Below are positions 1-8,040 of a stretch of DNA of 42,199 nt, one piece after another. The position numbers and the translations under genes are program-made. This DNA is from Pyrinomonadaceae bacterium (GTDB taxonomy: Bacteria; Acidobacteriota; Blastocatellia; Pyrinomonadales; Pyrinomonadaceae). The stretch's first letter is position 1; each line of letters begins with the position of its first letter. The notes under the pieces are model-generated. The model saw nothing but the letters and a program-made list of their open reading frames with translations. It was not told where the DNA came from and ran no database searches. The DNA lies in the NCBI GenBank assembly GCA_013816505.1, contig JACDEG010000002.1:1-42199 (forward strand), in the 5' to 3' direction.

Positions 1-1
1 G

Positions 2-202
2 ATTGAAGCTACCGGACAACAGTTCAGTAAGACAATCACTTTGAGCGAAGATGAAAGTGAGTCACTTAAGCGTCTCAAGACGGAAGATGAAAAGCAAACG
101 TATGTCTGTAGTCTCCCTGTTGTATGTGAACTGCTCCATGAATTAGCCATAGAAGCTGGGATTCCCCAAGTACCAACAGCAAAGACCGATGAGTCCCAAT
201 GA
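2..202 (+). CDS. C-terminal fragment of an unrecognised protein
   Basis: An open frame enters from the left window edge and ends at TGA 200-202, giving 66 residues. The fragment is acidic and Lys/Glu-rich (it contains LSEDESESLKRLKTEDEK) and ends in IPQVPTAKTDESQ. I do not recognise a family and no motif supports a function. Its stop lies 8 bp before the left inverted repeat of the IS3 element, so the insertion sits just downstream of the gene and does not break it. It could be a chance frame, but uninterrupted reading to a natural stop beside the IS edge makes a real gene end more likely. Confidence 0.45.
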   Translation: MEATGQQFSKTITLSEDESESLKRLKTEDEKQTYVCSLPVVCELLHELAIEAGIPQVPTAKTDESQ

Positions 203-210
203 AGGCTCCA

Positions 211-236
211 TGAGGTGGTCCTAAAAAGTGCGACAC
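211..236 (+). repeat. IS3 left terminal inverted repeat
   Basis: These 26 bp begin TGAGGTGGTCCT and end GCGACAC. They match the right-end repeat at both extremities, with a divergent centre. The orfB stop codon (221-223) lies inside this repeat, as is common in compact IS3 elements. Confidence 0.85.
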
Positions 237-1138
237 AACAGTGTCTTGGCTAGTATTCCTTTCTCTGGTTTCTTGTCAAGAATTTCGCTCAACTTTTGAT
301 CTCTTTCTGCGACGTACTTCCGCTCGTACTCTTCCGGACTCATGTAACCCAAAGATGAATGTCGTCGGATGCGATTATAATATCCTTCGATGTAGTTGAA
401 GGTTTCCAACCTCGCTTCGGCCACATCTGAAAACGCTCCGCCTTCCAGTAACTCTGCTTGGTATCTGGAAAATAAACTCTCGGCAAACGCATTGTCATAG
501 CTTTCTCCGGCGCGACTCATTGATCGCCGGCATCCGGCACCCTTCAACATCTGACGAAACTTTGTTGATGCATATTGTCCACCTCGATCACTATGTACAA
601 TTGCTCCCGCCAACTTCGTTCTTCGACGCAAGGCCTTCTCAAAAGCGGTGATGATCAACTCCTCGGCCATCGTCTCGTGTACTTCCCACCCGACCATCAG
701 CCGCGAAAAAAGATCCGTCCACGTTGCCAAGTAACAAAAGCCGCCGCCTTGCAATGGCAAATATGTAATATCTCCCACTACAACTTGATTTGGTTTCTTG
801 GGCAGCACATCCATCGTCAGCAACAGGTTCTCAGAATAGCCCAGGTGATGCCTTGAATCGGTCGTGCGCGGAACGAAACTGCGAGGTTGAATGGCCCGCA
901 AGCCTTGCTTGCGCATCAACTTCCTGATTCGATGACGACCCATTGCGACCCCTTCCGCTTTCAACTCAGCCTCGCTGCGTCGTGAACCGTAACGACGTGA
1001 ATGCCGCCAAAACACCTTCGCCACGACCGCCGCATCAGGCTCCTCTTGTTCCTTTTGCTCGCCTCTGTGCAGAGAGCGATAATAAGAACTTCGATCGACA
1101 CCAACGACTTCACACAAGACCTTCACCTCGTAGCTCAC
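221..1138 (-). CDS. IS3-family transposase OrfB (DDE integrase core)
   Basis: This is the catalytic half of an IS3 transposase: an HTH_21-like N-terminal region (YYRSLHRG...RYGSRR) followed by an rve-type integrase core. The visible DDE set is D in VVVGDITYLP, D in AIVHSDRGGQYAS, and E in YDNAFAESLFSRYQAE. The C-terminus has the usual YNRIRRHSSLGYMSPEEYE. The marked start (GTG, 1138) is only the first start-like codon. In the same frame, residues such as KSLEHFLPAELAARYEFVKQ extend back to the A7 run at 1201-1207, so the natural product is probably an OrfAB fusion made by -1 frameshifting. The orfB frame itself is intact. Confidence 0.92.
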   Translation of the reverse strand: MSYEVKVLCEVVGVDRSSYYRSLHRGEQKEQEEPDAAVVAKVFWRHSRRYGSRRSEAELKAEGVAMGRHRIRKLMRKQGLRAIQPRSFVPRTTDSRHHLGYSENLLLTMDVLPKKPNQVVVGDITYLPLQGGGFCYLATWTDLFSRLMVGWEVHETMAEELIITAFEKALRRRTKLAGAIVHSDRGGQYASTKFRQMLKGAGCRRSMSRAGESYDNAFAESLFSRYQAELLEGGAFSDVAEARLETFNYIEGYYNRIRRHSSLGYMSPEEYERKYVAERDQKLSEILDKKPEKGILAKTLLCRTF

Positions 1139-1170
1139 CGATTCTTGCTTGACGAACTCATATCGTGCGG

Positions 1171-1450
1171 CTAACTCTGCCGGGAGAAAATGCTCAAGGC
1201 TTTTTTTAAAATGTCCCGCTCCATCTCAACCTGTCGCAGCCGCTCTTGTGAGTTCCGCCACGTCCACCTCGCCCACCGACCGAGTTGGTTTGAATTGACG
1301 TTTCCACTTGTGAAGTTGGCTCTCTGCCACCCCCAAAGCCTGCGCGACGGAACGAACCGACTGCCCGTTGTCGATCATCCTCACAGCGTCTCGCTTGAAT
1401 TGCTCATCATACTTGCGACGGTGGATGGTTGGTTGCTGTGGTTGCTTCAT
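1171..1450 (-). pseudogene. IS3 OrfA (HTH) with internal frameshift
   Basis: The N-terminus (MKQPQQPTIHRRKYDEQFK, ATG at 1450) and the HTH (SVAQALGVAESQLHKWKRQF) are typical OrfA. The frame then runs into AELTRAAATG and a stop at 1226. The expected OrfA C-terminus, QERLRQVEMERDILKKALSI, is present in the next frame and ends at TAG 1171-1173. A 1-nt gain or 2-nt loss near 1240-1300 explains this; loss of one CA unit in the CACA run near 1250 would do it. A longer ATG-less start at 1486 would lie inside the terminal repeat, so 1450 is preferred. A sequencing error is an alternative explanation. Confidence 0.75.
1201..1207 (-). promoter_or_regulatory. A7 slippery site for OrfA/OrfB -1 frameshift
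   Basis: The minus strand reads TTTTAAAAAAAGCC here. The correct OrfA frame passes as TTA AAA AAA GCC (L K K A). A -1 slip gives K K S L E H F in the OrfB frame. An A7 or A6G run at this spot is the usual recoding signal of IS3 elements. Confidence 0.75.
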
Positions 1451-1475
1451 ATGACCCCCATTATAAGACACACTC

Positions 1476-1501
1476 GTGTCGCTCAAATCAGGACCATCTC
1501 A
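1476..1501 (-). repeat. IS3 right terminal inverted repeat
   Basis: Read on the minus strand, this begins TGAGATGGTCCT and ends GCGACAC, pairing with the repeat at 211-236. It lies just upstream of orfA and would contain or adjoin the element's promoter. Confidence 0.85.
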
Positions 1502-1760
1502 ACAGATCCGAATCAGCGTGGCGAAACGTTGGCGAGACTCACCTGTCGGATGAATCGTGTCTTCAAACTTCGTGACTGCCAGCTCAAGTACTGGCTATTA
1601 CATTGGTCATTAAATTGCCTGTTCTCTGACACTCGTTAAGTCATGACACGAGCCCATCTGCCAGCCCCATGGTCGTCGGTCGTGGAAGTCTCCCGCTTCG
1701 CCTTTGCGCGATTGGGGATGGCGTACGCCGTGACCACAAGTCTTTTGATCGGAATTATAA
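1502..1760. other. 259-bp stretch without a supported gene
   Basis: This lies between the right end of the IS and the 3' end of the TPR gene. I see no convincing coding frame, RNA gene or strong terminator hairpin. A 43-codon plus-strand frame from ATG 1643 is present but has no supporting features. Confidence 0.5.
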
Positions 1761-3053
1761 CTACTGTTTCCTAAGCGAGAAATCATCGAGCCAGACTCTA
1801 CCGAAAACAGGACAAGGTCCGCTGCTACACCCTTGACGCTGGAGCGTTATCAGCACAGCGCTTGTGGTATCGGAAGTGTTGAACATCATTTCATACTCCA
1901 TCCAATCACTCGTGCCTTGCGGGAGTGGAGTTGATTCCGCAAGCACAAGACCATTAGCATTTGCATCAAGCACCGCGATCACAGGTGGGCCACCCGTGAC
2001 CAGTTCCTCTGAACGTGCGGCGAAGAGTAGCCTATATGAAGAGTTTGGTTCAACGAGGCCCAGTTGTGAAACAATCCGAGCTGACGGGTCAGAGGCCCCG
2101 TTGAAATCCAGCTGGAGACTCCGCGCGCCGCTTCGCCGCTCTTGAAGGTCCAAGGACGAGGTGACTCCCTGCACATCGCGCGCGAGTTGCCATCCAAACC
2201 CATGATTCTCTCGCAAGATTCTACCCTCAAAGCTGCCGTCAACAATGACGGCTACTCCGGCATCTGTTTTTGCCCCGGCGGCGCTCCGCCATACCTCGTA
2301 AGCCTCCTTGAACATGCCACCGGCAAGCAGTTCCGACATGAGGTTATTCACGTCCTCTTCGGAAGCTCCGCCCCCTCCATGGAAGAGCTCTACCGCCTCA
2401 AGCGCTTTGCCCTTCTTGGCGAAGTAACGCGCAAGCGCCAGACGCTCATCGGGAGTCTGCGGCTCAATCACCTGCCTTACAGCACCGGCATCGCCTCTTA
2501 AAGCGCTCCATGCGAGATCGATCAGTTGTGGCCAGAGTGACGGATCGCTCAAGGCTGCGCGGCGAAGTTCGGTGAAAGCTTCTCGGGAACGTCCTGTTCG
2601 AAGGAAGAGGTTGCCAAGTTGCCAGCGAGGTTGTGCGTAGAAGGGTGCCAGTCGCACCGCCTCCTTGAAAGCGGTAAGGGCGCCATCAACGTCCCCAATC
2701 TGATCGCGGTCCTGCCCGAGTTCCACCCACAGAACGTAGTCACGAGGCCGGAGCGCCACGGCGTGCTCAGTCGCCGCACCTGCTTCACTAAACATGCCCG
2801 ATTGTGCCAGTACCAACGCGCGGGCGTAATGGGCTTCCGCATCCGACGGGGTGAGCTTCACCGCCGCGTTCGCCGCATCCAACCGATTCGCCCTCACACC
2901 ATAATCGGAGAGCAGCCGCGAGGCACCTCTGCGCGCCGCGCTCCACCCGAGCCATAAGCAGACCAGAAAAGCAGCAATAGCCACGATGACAGCGACAGGT
3001 CGCACTCGGGGCAACGCCCCGATCCGGTGTAAGTCATGATGCTTCTGCGACAT
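1761..3053 (-). CDS. Membrane-anchored TPR protein with C-terminal jelly-roll-like domain
   Basis: The 430-residue product has one N-terminal membrane segment (about residues 18-40). TPR-like helical repeats follow at about 65-240, with phrases such as DAEAHYARALVLAQSGMFSEA and PRDYVLWVELGQ. After a linker, residues about 270-430 look like a carbohydrate-binding or jelly-roll module: VDGSFEG...GFGWQLA, YRLLFAARSEE, and a final VWLDDFSLRK strand. The likely location is the cytoplasmic membrane facing the periplasm, as a scaffold or sugar-binding helper of the polysaccharide locus; that role is inferred from context. The ATG at 3053 has a close AAGG upstream. The gene follows an intrinsic terminator, so it probably has its own promoter in 3054-3135. 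Confidence 0.8.
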   Translation of the reverse strand: MSQKHHDLHRIGALPRVRPVAVIVAIAAFLVCLWLGWSAARRGASRLLSDYGVRANRLDAANAAVKLTPSDAEAHYARALVLAQSGMFSEAGAATEHAVALRPRDYVLWVELGQDRDQIGDVDGALTAFKEAVRLAPFYAQPRWQLGNLFLRTGRSREAFTELRRAALSDPSLWPQLIDLAWSALRGDAGAVRQVIEPQTPDERLALARYFAKKGKALEAVELFHGGGGASEEDVNNLMSELLAGGMFKEAYEVWRSAAGAKTDAGVAVIVDGSFEGRILRENHGFGWQLARDVQGVTSSLDLQERRSGARSLQLDFNGASDPSARIVSQLGLVEPNSSYRLLFAARSEELVTGGPPVIAVLDANANGLVLAESTPLPQGTSDWMEYEMMFNTSDTTSAVLITLQRQGCSSGPCPVFGRVWLDDFSLRKQ

Positions 3054-3135
3054 TACCTTTTCGAGGCTCTCAGGATGGGTTGGAAGAAAAGACCCTGAAG
3101 ATTATTACGGCTGGACTTGCCGGAAAAGAATAAAA

Positions 3136-3171
3136 ACGTGCCCTGCTGGATCCATATTCAGCAGGGCACGT
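3136..3171 (-). terminator. Strong Rho-independent terminator after the FecR-like gene
   Basis: A perfect 13-bp stem (ACGTGCCCTGCTG and its complement) encloses a 10-nt loop. On the minus strand it is followed immediately by TTTTTATTC, the U-tract expected for transcripts leaving the FecR-like gene. It lies 28 bp beyond that gene's stop and is the clearest transcript end in the window. Confidence 0.93.
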
Positions 3172-3199
3172 CACGGAAAGTAAGTAACGCTAGTTTAGG

Positions 3200-3922
3200 T
3201 TATCGGCACACGGCATTTGGTCCACCAGGCACGCCCGGACTCGGATTTGCGCCACGGCGACACGGTACGGCGATCATAGCCGCAGCCACGATCTCCGTTG
3301 CCGCACCGAAAAATCCGATTGTACCGATGGTGCCTAATCCGAACAGGCCAGCTCCGTCACTGCTCGCAGCCGTCGTCGCTGCCACGCTACTGGCTCCTGC
3401 GTCAGCCGCCAATGCCGCTCCCTGTCCGACAATTGGCGCGCCGGCACCTCCTAGACAGATGTCAATCGAAATCGAAGAAGCCTCGCTGCCCTTCGTCTGC
3501 TCTGATGTCCCCTGCGGAGTATTGATCGTGCCGACGACGCCACGATTGCTCCTCAGAATAAGACAACCTTGTGTGAGATTAACGGTAATGCGCTTTGCTT
3601 CAAAAGTCAGCCTCAAAGATGTGTTCGGAGCGATGTCCACGGACCCGAGAGGGCTTAATTGCACGGTGGCTCCCACGCCGGAGGGAGATTGAATTTGCGC
3701 ACCTGAAAAGATGGTATCGCCAGACCTGGCGCTGTTGCCGTTCACGGTAATGGGATTATTACCCCGCGTGACCAGCCGGCCAGAGAGCTGATCGCCTCCT
3801 TGCCCACTATCTACATGGTTCGCGTTTGTGACCGCTAGATTCGCCTGAACGTAAGTCTGCGATGCCACTAGAGTGAGTAACAATCCGATAGCTCCGAACT
3901 GTTTTCGTCTTTGCTTTTTCAT
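3200..3922 (-). CDS. Secreted FecR-domain-like protein
   Basis: The 240-residue product starts with a basic, then hydrophobic, signal peptide (about 1-28, MKKQRRKQFGAIGLLLTLVA). Residues about 47-125 resemble the FecR beta-rich fold: SARSGDTIFSGAQIQSPSG, VQLSPLGSVDIAPNTSLRL, then an ITVNLTQGCLILRS strand. The C-terminal third is Ala/Gly-rich with a hydrophobic segment (about 192-220), followed by CRRG and a terminal Cys. It lacks the anti-sigma N-terminal region of true FecR, and no sigma factor gene is nearby, so it is more likely a periplasmic or surface protein of the polysaccharide locus. The ATG at 3922 has a good AGAGGA upstream, and an intrinsic terminator follows the stop. Confidence 0.75.
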   Translation of the reverse strand: MKKQRRKQFGAIGLLLTLVASQTYVQANLAVTNANHVDSGQGGDQLSGRLVTRGNNPITVNGNSARSGDTIFSGAQIQSPSGVGATVQLSPLGSVDIAPNTSLRLTFEAKRITVNLTQGCLILRSNRGVVGTINTPQGTSEQTKGSEASSISIDICLGGAGAPIVGQGAALAADAGASSVAATTAASSDGAGLFGLGTIGTIGFFGAATEIVAAAMIAVPCRRGANPSPGVPGGPNAVCR

Positions 3923-3985
3923 TGTCAGAATTCCTCTTTAAGATCAGCCTTATTGACGATTTACCGATGCACAACCTTGTCTACC

Positions 3986-4024
3986 ACGCTTCGAAGCGTA
4001 TCGCCCCTCCAGTATGATCGTCAA
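3986..4024 (-). promoter_or_regulatory. Candidate promoter with a 14-bp palindrome for the FecR-like gene
   Basis: On the minus strand a TTGACG hexamer (4024-4019) lies 16 bp from GATACG (4002-3997), a weak -10. A perfect palindrome, ACGCTTCGAAGCGT (3999-3986), overlaps the -10 and could be an operator. The region lies about 65-100 bp upstream of the ATG at 3922. The -10 match is poor, so the promoter call is tentative; the palindrome itself is certain. Confidence 0.35.
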
Positions 4025-4093
4025 GAACCACAAAGGTTAGTTTTTCCAATACTTCATATGCGCAAAGCACGATCCGACAGGGGCTTGGCTCTC

Positions 4094-5533
4094 TCAGGGA
4101 GAAAGCTCGACGTCGCGTAAATCAATTGTTGCGATGGCGACGAGGCAGGTCAACACGAGCGCGTTGACAGTGAAATGGAGACCGAAATCAACCAAGCTAT
4201 GCACGGCCACGCCGAACAGTCCGACGAGCGCGCCCTTGCACGCCGCGCGGCGGAAACGATCCGTTGAGCGCAAAGACGCACGTGCGCCTTTGCGCACCAA
4301 GATTAAAAACCATAAGGCGAGACCGGCTCCGACGATTCCTCCGCTCGCCAGCAGTTCCAGGTAATCATTATGCGCTTGCTGCGGCACCAAGCTGCCCGAC
4401 GCATTATGGTAGGCGGGTATCGCCGTCCAGTAACCGCCAAAGCCGACTCCGGCCACTGGATGCGCCTCAATCATACGCCAGGTCGCCTGCCACAATTCAG
4501 CACGCCCTACCCTTGACCGATCCTTAGTTACGCTTGAGCCAACTTCGTCTTTCACCGTTTCGAGACGGGCGACTAGAGGATCTCCCCCCACCCAGACCAT
4601 CCCGATGAGGATGGCTAGAAACAAGCAGGCGATGAGCGTCACGCGAAACGCAAGGGATCGCCCCCAACTGCCAAGCCCGACCACATCATCTACAGTTGCC
4701 CCCTCACGCTCAGTTTGTGACGTTGCCCAGAGCAATGCGAGGAAGAGCATCTGACTTAACATAGCAAAGATGCCGCCGCGCGAATATGAGAGAATGAGCG
4801 CGGCCCATATTGGCATTGCGACGACCAGATAGATCCGCGCCCGGTCGTGTGGCACGCCCCGCCCGGCAACGAGGCCGAGCAGGAGACCGAGTGACATCTC
4901 CATCAGAAACGCGAAATGATTTCTGTTGATGAACTGGCCATAGCCGGAATCCCGCATGAGGTAGGGGAGAACGAAGCCCGCCGCGCTGCGCTGTGTGGTC
5001 TGCCGCAGGATGCCGAAAAGGGCACTCAGCACTCCCACCCCAATCACGGTGAAGATGAGCGCACGCAGACGTCGCCTGCTGGACGTATATCGCAACAAGA
5101 GTCCTGCGGCGAGCGTGAGGGCGAGGAGATTAAAGGCGACGAGCCGAGTCTCGGATGGGTCGGCGCTGATAGCATTCCACACATCGATGCCAGCCTCGCG
5201 CGACGCCTCTCCCGGCAAAGGAAGAGTCTGAAAAAAGGTGAAACCCGCCACCACAAGAAGCGGCACAAGCAGGCGATGCTCTTTGACGAACCACGCTCCA
5301 CGCGAAAGCCCTTCGATGGCCCACAGTGCGCCGAGCACAAACACGGCGCACTCAAAGACGGCTTTCCACCAGGGTTCAACCGTACCATACGGAATGGCAG
5401 TCAAGACGATCAAAGTCAGAAGCGCGCAGAAGATTGTTCGATTGAGAAGGCTGGCGGCGCGCGCTCGTAAAGAAAGAGAAGCGGCGAACGCCGGGCGGCC
5501 TGATAGTCTTTCCTGTACCGTAGTGCTACTCAT
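4094..5533 (-). CDS. O-antigen ligase/polymerase family membrane protein (Wzy_C type)
   Basis: The 479-residue product is strongly hydrophobic, with about 11-12 predicted membrane segments. A long periplasmic loop carries the family signature: GYGQFINRNHFAFLMEMSL, ILSYSRGG, then HPVAGVGFGGYW...QQAHNDYLELLASGGIVGAG. The His-Asn-Asp-Tyr-Leu-Glu segment is the typical loop motif of O-antigen ligases and polymerases. It probably polymerises or ligates lipid-linked repeat units on the periplasmic face. It is the second such protein in the locus (the other is at 25401-27050). The ATG is at 5533; 164 bp separate it from the nucleotidyltransferase stop upstream. Confidence 0.88.
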   Translation of the reverse strand: MSSTTVQERLSGRPAFAASLSLRARAASLLNRTIFCALLTLIVLTAIPYGTVEPWWKAVFECAVFVLGALWAIEGLSRGAWFVKEHRLLVPLLVVAGFTFFQTLPLPGEASREAGIDVWNAISADPSETRLVAFNLLALTLAAGLLLRYTSSRRRLRALIFTVIGVGVLSALFGILRQTTQRSAAGFVLPYLMRDSGYGQFINRNHFAFLMEMSLGLLLGLVAGRGVPHDRARIYLVVAMPIWAALILSYSRGGIFAMLSQMLFLALLWATSQTEREGATVDDVVGLGSWGRSLAFRVTLIACLFLAILIGMVWVGGDPLVARLETVKDEVGSSVTKDRSRVGRAELWQATWRMIEAHPVAGVGFGGYWTAIPAYHNASGSLVPQQAHNDYLELLASGGIVGAGLALWFLILVRKGARASLRSTDRFRRAACKGALVGLFGVAVHSLVDFGLHFTVNALVLTCLVAIATIDLRDVELSP

Positions 5534-5697
5534 TAGCCGTCAAGAAAAAACGGTTCTACTTTTAATATCAAGAGGCGAACTGCCTGCACTGAGATCAGTT
5601 CCTGAACTACCAATTCGTTACCTTCTGGCGACGCAAGGAGCAGTCCGTGGTTGATGAGCACCTCACCCGCCCGATAGCAAGTGTGTCAAATCCGGTA

Positions 5698-6888
5698 TTA
5701 ATCGAATGCGGGCTTCGGCAGCCCATTTTTATACTTCAGCACCAAACGCAGAGGCCGCACCAGGTAATAGAGAAAAGAGAGAGATGACGGCAGGGGAAGA
5801 GAAGCCCACTCTATCGGGGTGGGAGTTAGTACCTGATCGAAACAGTAGAGGGCCTTTCGGCGAAGGTATTCGATTGCCCTCAGATTAAAGAGATGCTCTT
5901 CAAAAAATCCGCCCGCCACATCGGTATCGCGCAGGAGAATACGATAAACCTGAGCGGCAAGCCTATCCATCGAGGGATCGGTTTTTATTCGTCGCGCAAG
6001 CTCACCCGGAAGCTCAACTCCGAATAGCTCGGATGCCAGGTGAAAACCCAAGAGGAGCATTCGCTCACTGCCCTGCCTGTCGGCCTGATCAATAAGCCGT
6101 TGCCAGTCCACCATTGTTGACGCACGCAGATGCGCGGCGAGGTCATAGATCATGCTCAGGAGGTGCCAGCAATGTTTGCTCCCATGCACACAAAGAAACA
6201 AGAGCATATCCTCAGCAGAGAGCGTAGCGACGATCCGACCGGCGACCGTCGTTGACTCAACTCTATTCCACACGTTTTCCGTATCAAGAGTCGCTTGAAA
6301 CCACCTGGGTGCGAGCGCCCAATGCAGATCAACGGCTACTCCTTCCACCTCGTGCCAGAACGCATGCTCGTTACGAAACCTGATCAGATCAGTTTCCTGT
6401 TCACGTGTGAGAGAGAACTGTGGGCAATAGCCATGAGAGATTAAAAGTTCGCGAGCTTTCGGGACATCCTCCGTGTGAATCAGAACGTCAAGATCACTAA
6501 ACTGCCGCAGCGCACTGTCGCCGTATGCCGAAAGCGCGAGCAAAGGGCCTTTGAATGGGACGGCCGCGATTTGATGCTCCTCAAAAAGCGCCAGAAGTTT
6601 TAGCAACTTGGCAGTCAGAAGAAGATTGCGCCGGGCATTGGCAGTGAACTGCTCGTGGAGTTGTGTGAGCGCAGCTTCAGGAACAAACGACGCGCAAGTT
6701 TCGCTCAGGCGCGCGTAGAGATGTGGCATCATCCCGTGATGGTTGGCGAGGCGAACTAAGCATTGCCAGTCCAGCCGCTGCTCTAACAGGGTGCGCAGAC
6801 GCTTGCACCCTCTGCGATGAGAGCGCATGGCGCAACAAAGCAGCAACTCGAATTCCGGTCGCATAGCGATGGTCGGGCTTTCGGTCAT
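5698..6888 (-). CDS. Nucleotidyltransferase-family protein of the lasso cassette (NTP_transf_5-like)
   Basis: The 396-residue product has the nucleotidyltransferase signature at about 111-137: PFKGPLLALSAYGDSALRQF then SDLDVLI, with the paired Asp (132, 134) expected to bind metal. The rest is mostly helical. Proteins of this type are known next to lasso-peptide genes together with an HprK-like kinase, where they are linked to further modification of the phosphorylated C-terminus. Here the gene begins 3 bp after the methyltransferase stop and closes the cassette. Substrate assignment is inference: either the phosphorylated lasso peptide or a nucleotide-sugar donor for it. The ATG at 6888 is used; a second ATG lies eight codons in. 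Confidence 0.8.
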   Translation of the reverse strand: MTESPTIAMRPEFELLLCCAMRSHRRGCKRLRTLLEQRLDWQCLVRLANHHGMMPHLYARLSETCASFVPEAALTQLHEQFTANARRNLLLTAKLLKLLALFEEHQIAAVPFKGPLLALSAYGDSALRQFSDLDVLIHTEDVPKARELLISHGYCPQFSLTREQETDLIRFRNEHAFWHEVEGVAVDLHWALAPRWFQATLDTENVWNRVESTTVAGRIVATLSAEDMLLFLCVHGSKHCWHLLSMIYDLAAHLRASTMVDWQRLIDQADRQGSERMLLLGFHLASELFGVELPGELARRIKTDPSMDRLAAQVYRILLRDTDVAGGFFEEHLFNLRAIEYLRRKALYCFDQVLTPTPIEWASLPLPSSLSFLYYLVRPLRLVLKYKNGLPKPAFD

Positions 6889-6891
6889 AAT

Positions 6892-8040
6892 CTACCGGCT
6901 GTAATTCTTAGACAATTCGCTGACGCGATTCAGAGCCTCCGGCCAGCCGATGAATTTATGAGGGAACCGCTCCGACAACGCCCGGGCGATTTCGCCGACC
7001 GAATTGTCACCGTTCATGAGCGACAGAATGAATCGGTCTATCTGACCACTCTCGTTTAGTGTCGGTACATGCGTCGTTGACTGTTTGCGTAAACGCGCAG
7101 GGGATAGTGGCACACCATAGAAAGTAGATTGCTTAAAATCAGCCTTGATCCGCGAAGAGTCTCCCTGCTCCTCGACGCGGGTCTCCCAACGCCAGATGTA
7201 GTCTTCGCCAACTAGATTAGCGTGCAGCGCGACTGATACGGTGTCGCCGTCAGCGAGCTTGACGGGCTTCAACCAAGGGAAGAAAGCATTACCGTAGATG
7301 AGTTCAGGCATGCCGGGAGCATTGGAGAACCCCACCCCTTCCACCAAGACGGTGTCAAACCAGGCGCTAATCCCATGAGCAGTTCCCGCACGCGCGACCG
7401 TCCATTTTAGTTCCGCACTGATGTTAGGGTTTTCCACTTCCGAATAGGCAAGCGTCCCCCAGCATTGCGGCTCTACCAACAATTGCTCCGGCGTCACACG
7501 CCCTTTATGCCACGTGTTAGCCGCGATCCGCTGCCCCGCCTCCATGTCGAGGCCGTAGTTGTTGTCATCCGAGTAAGCTATATGTTGCCGGTAAAGGTCT
7601 GGCGTTTCCACCACCGCCGCCCACAGGGTGTCGCGATGAGGAATTAGCTTGCCTCCGGGCGCAAGCAAACGCTGCCGGGCATCGGCAATGGAGGATATGT
7701 GGTGTTGAAACAGTGGGAGAATGCCGCGCAGGTCAGAGATGATGACATCAGCTCGCTCGGACAAAGTTACTTCAGTTGAGCTGCTTTGAATGAACTCGAT
7801 GCGCTCACTATAACCGTTGGCAGCAGCGGCCTCTCGCGCCACCTGAATGGCGTCGTCCGGCTCGACGGCGTAGACGCGGCGAGCGCCGAATTGACAAGCG
7901 AGCATCGCGAAAATGCCGGTGCCCGTGCCGATATCCAGAACAATCGAATTCGGTTCGATGACGCGGCGAAGCGCCTGCGTGTAAGCATCCATGCGCACGC
8001 TGTCGGCGATCATGCGGCCATAACTTGAAACGCTATACAT
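6892..8040 (-). CDS. PRMT-like SAM methyltransferase with C-terminal PqqD-like tail
   Basis: The 382-residue product has a class I SAM site: VLDIGTGTGIFAMLACQFGA (residues 34-53), then AVEPDD (58-63) for the ribose. ISDLRGILPLF (101-111) occupies the position of the PRMT double-E loop but with Asp in place of Glu. A beta-barrel-like region follows. The last 60 residues or so (about 325-382) contain RFILSLMNGDNSVGEIARAL and end LNRVSELSK, which looks like the helical half of a PqqD/RRE winged helix. The ATG lies inside the 3' end of the kinase gene (8-bp overlap), implying translational coupling. Probable role: methylating the lasso peptide, with the tail binding the leader. The target residue is unknown. 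Confidence 0.8.
   Translation of the reverse strand: MYSVSSYGRMIADSVRMDAYTQALRRVIEPNSIVLDIGTGTGIFAMLACQFGARRVYAVEPDDAIQVAREAAAANGYSERIEFIQSSSTEVTLSERADVIISDLRGILPLFQHHISSIADARQRLLAPGGKLIPHRDTLWAAVVETPDLYRQHIAYSDDNNYGLDMEAGQRIAANTWHKGRVTPEQLLVEPQCWGTLAYSEVENPNISAELKWTVARAGTAHGISAWFDTVLVEGVGFSNAPGMPELIYGNAFFPWLKPVKLADGDTVSVALHANLVGEDYIWRWETRVEEQGDSSRIKADFKQSTFYGVPLSPARLRKQSTTHVPTLNESGQIDRFILSLMNGDNSVGEIARALSERFPHKFIGWPEALNRVSELSKNYSR

Larger units (their letters stand above)
211..1501 (-). mobile_element. IS3-family insertion sequence, complete ends, orfA damaged
   Basis: The element is 1291 bp long. It is bounded by imperfect terminal inverted repeats beginning TGAGGTGGTCCT on the left and, read inward on the minus strand, TGAGATGGTCCT on the right. 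It encodes an IS3-type orfA/orfB pair on the minus strand, with an A7 slippery run between them for -1 frameshifting. The three flanking bases differ (CCA at 208-210, ACA at 1502-1504), so no clear target duplication is visible. OrfA carries a frame lesion, so this copy is probably unable to move by itself. Confidence 0.9.

Noticed and set aside
1643-1774. 43-codon plus-strand frame (MTRAHLPAPWSS...)
   Set aside because: Short, no Shine-Dalgarno support, no homologue recognised, and it overlaps the TPR gene end.
3117-3692. 191-codon plus-strand frame opposite the FecR-like gene
   Set aside because: It crosses the intrinsic terminator and is rich in Pro/Ala from the antisense of an Ala/Gly-rich protein; the minus-strand gene has a signal peptide, good ribosome site and terminator.
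4916-5470. 184-codon plus-strand frame opposite the O-antigen ligase gene
   Set aside because: Highly charged low-complexity antisense of membrane helices; no start signal or family.
5534-5697. Second lasso precursor in the gap after the nucleotidyltransferase
   Set aside because: No minus-strand frame with a YxxP-type leader and a plausible core was found there.
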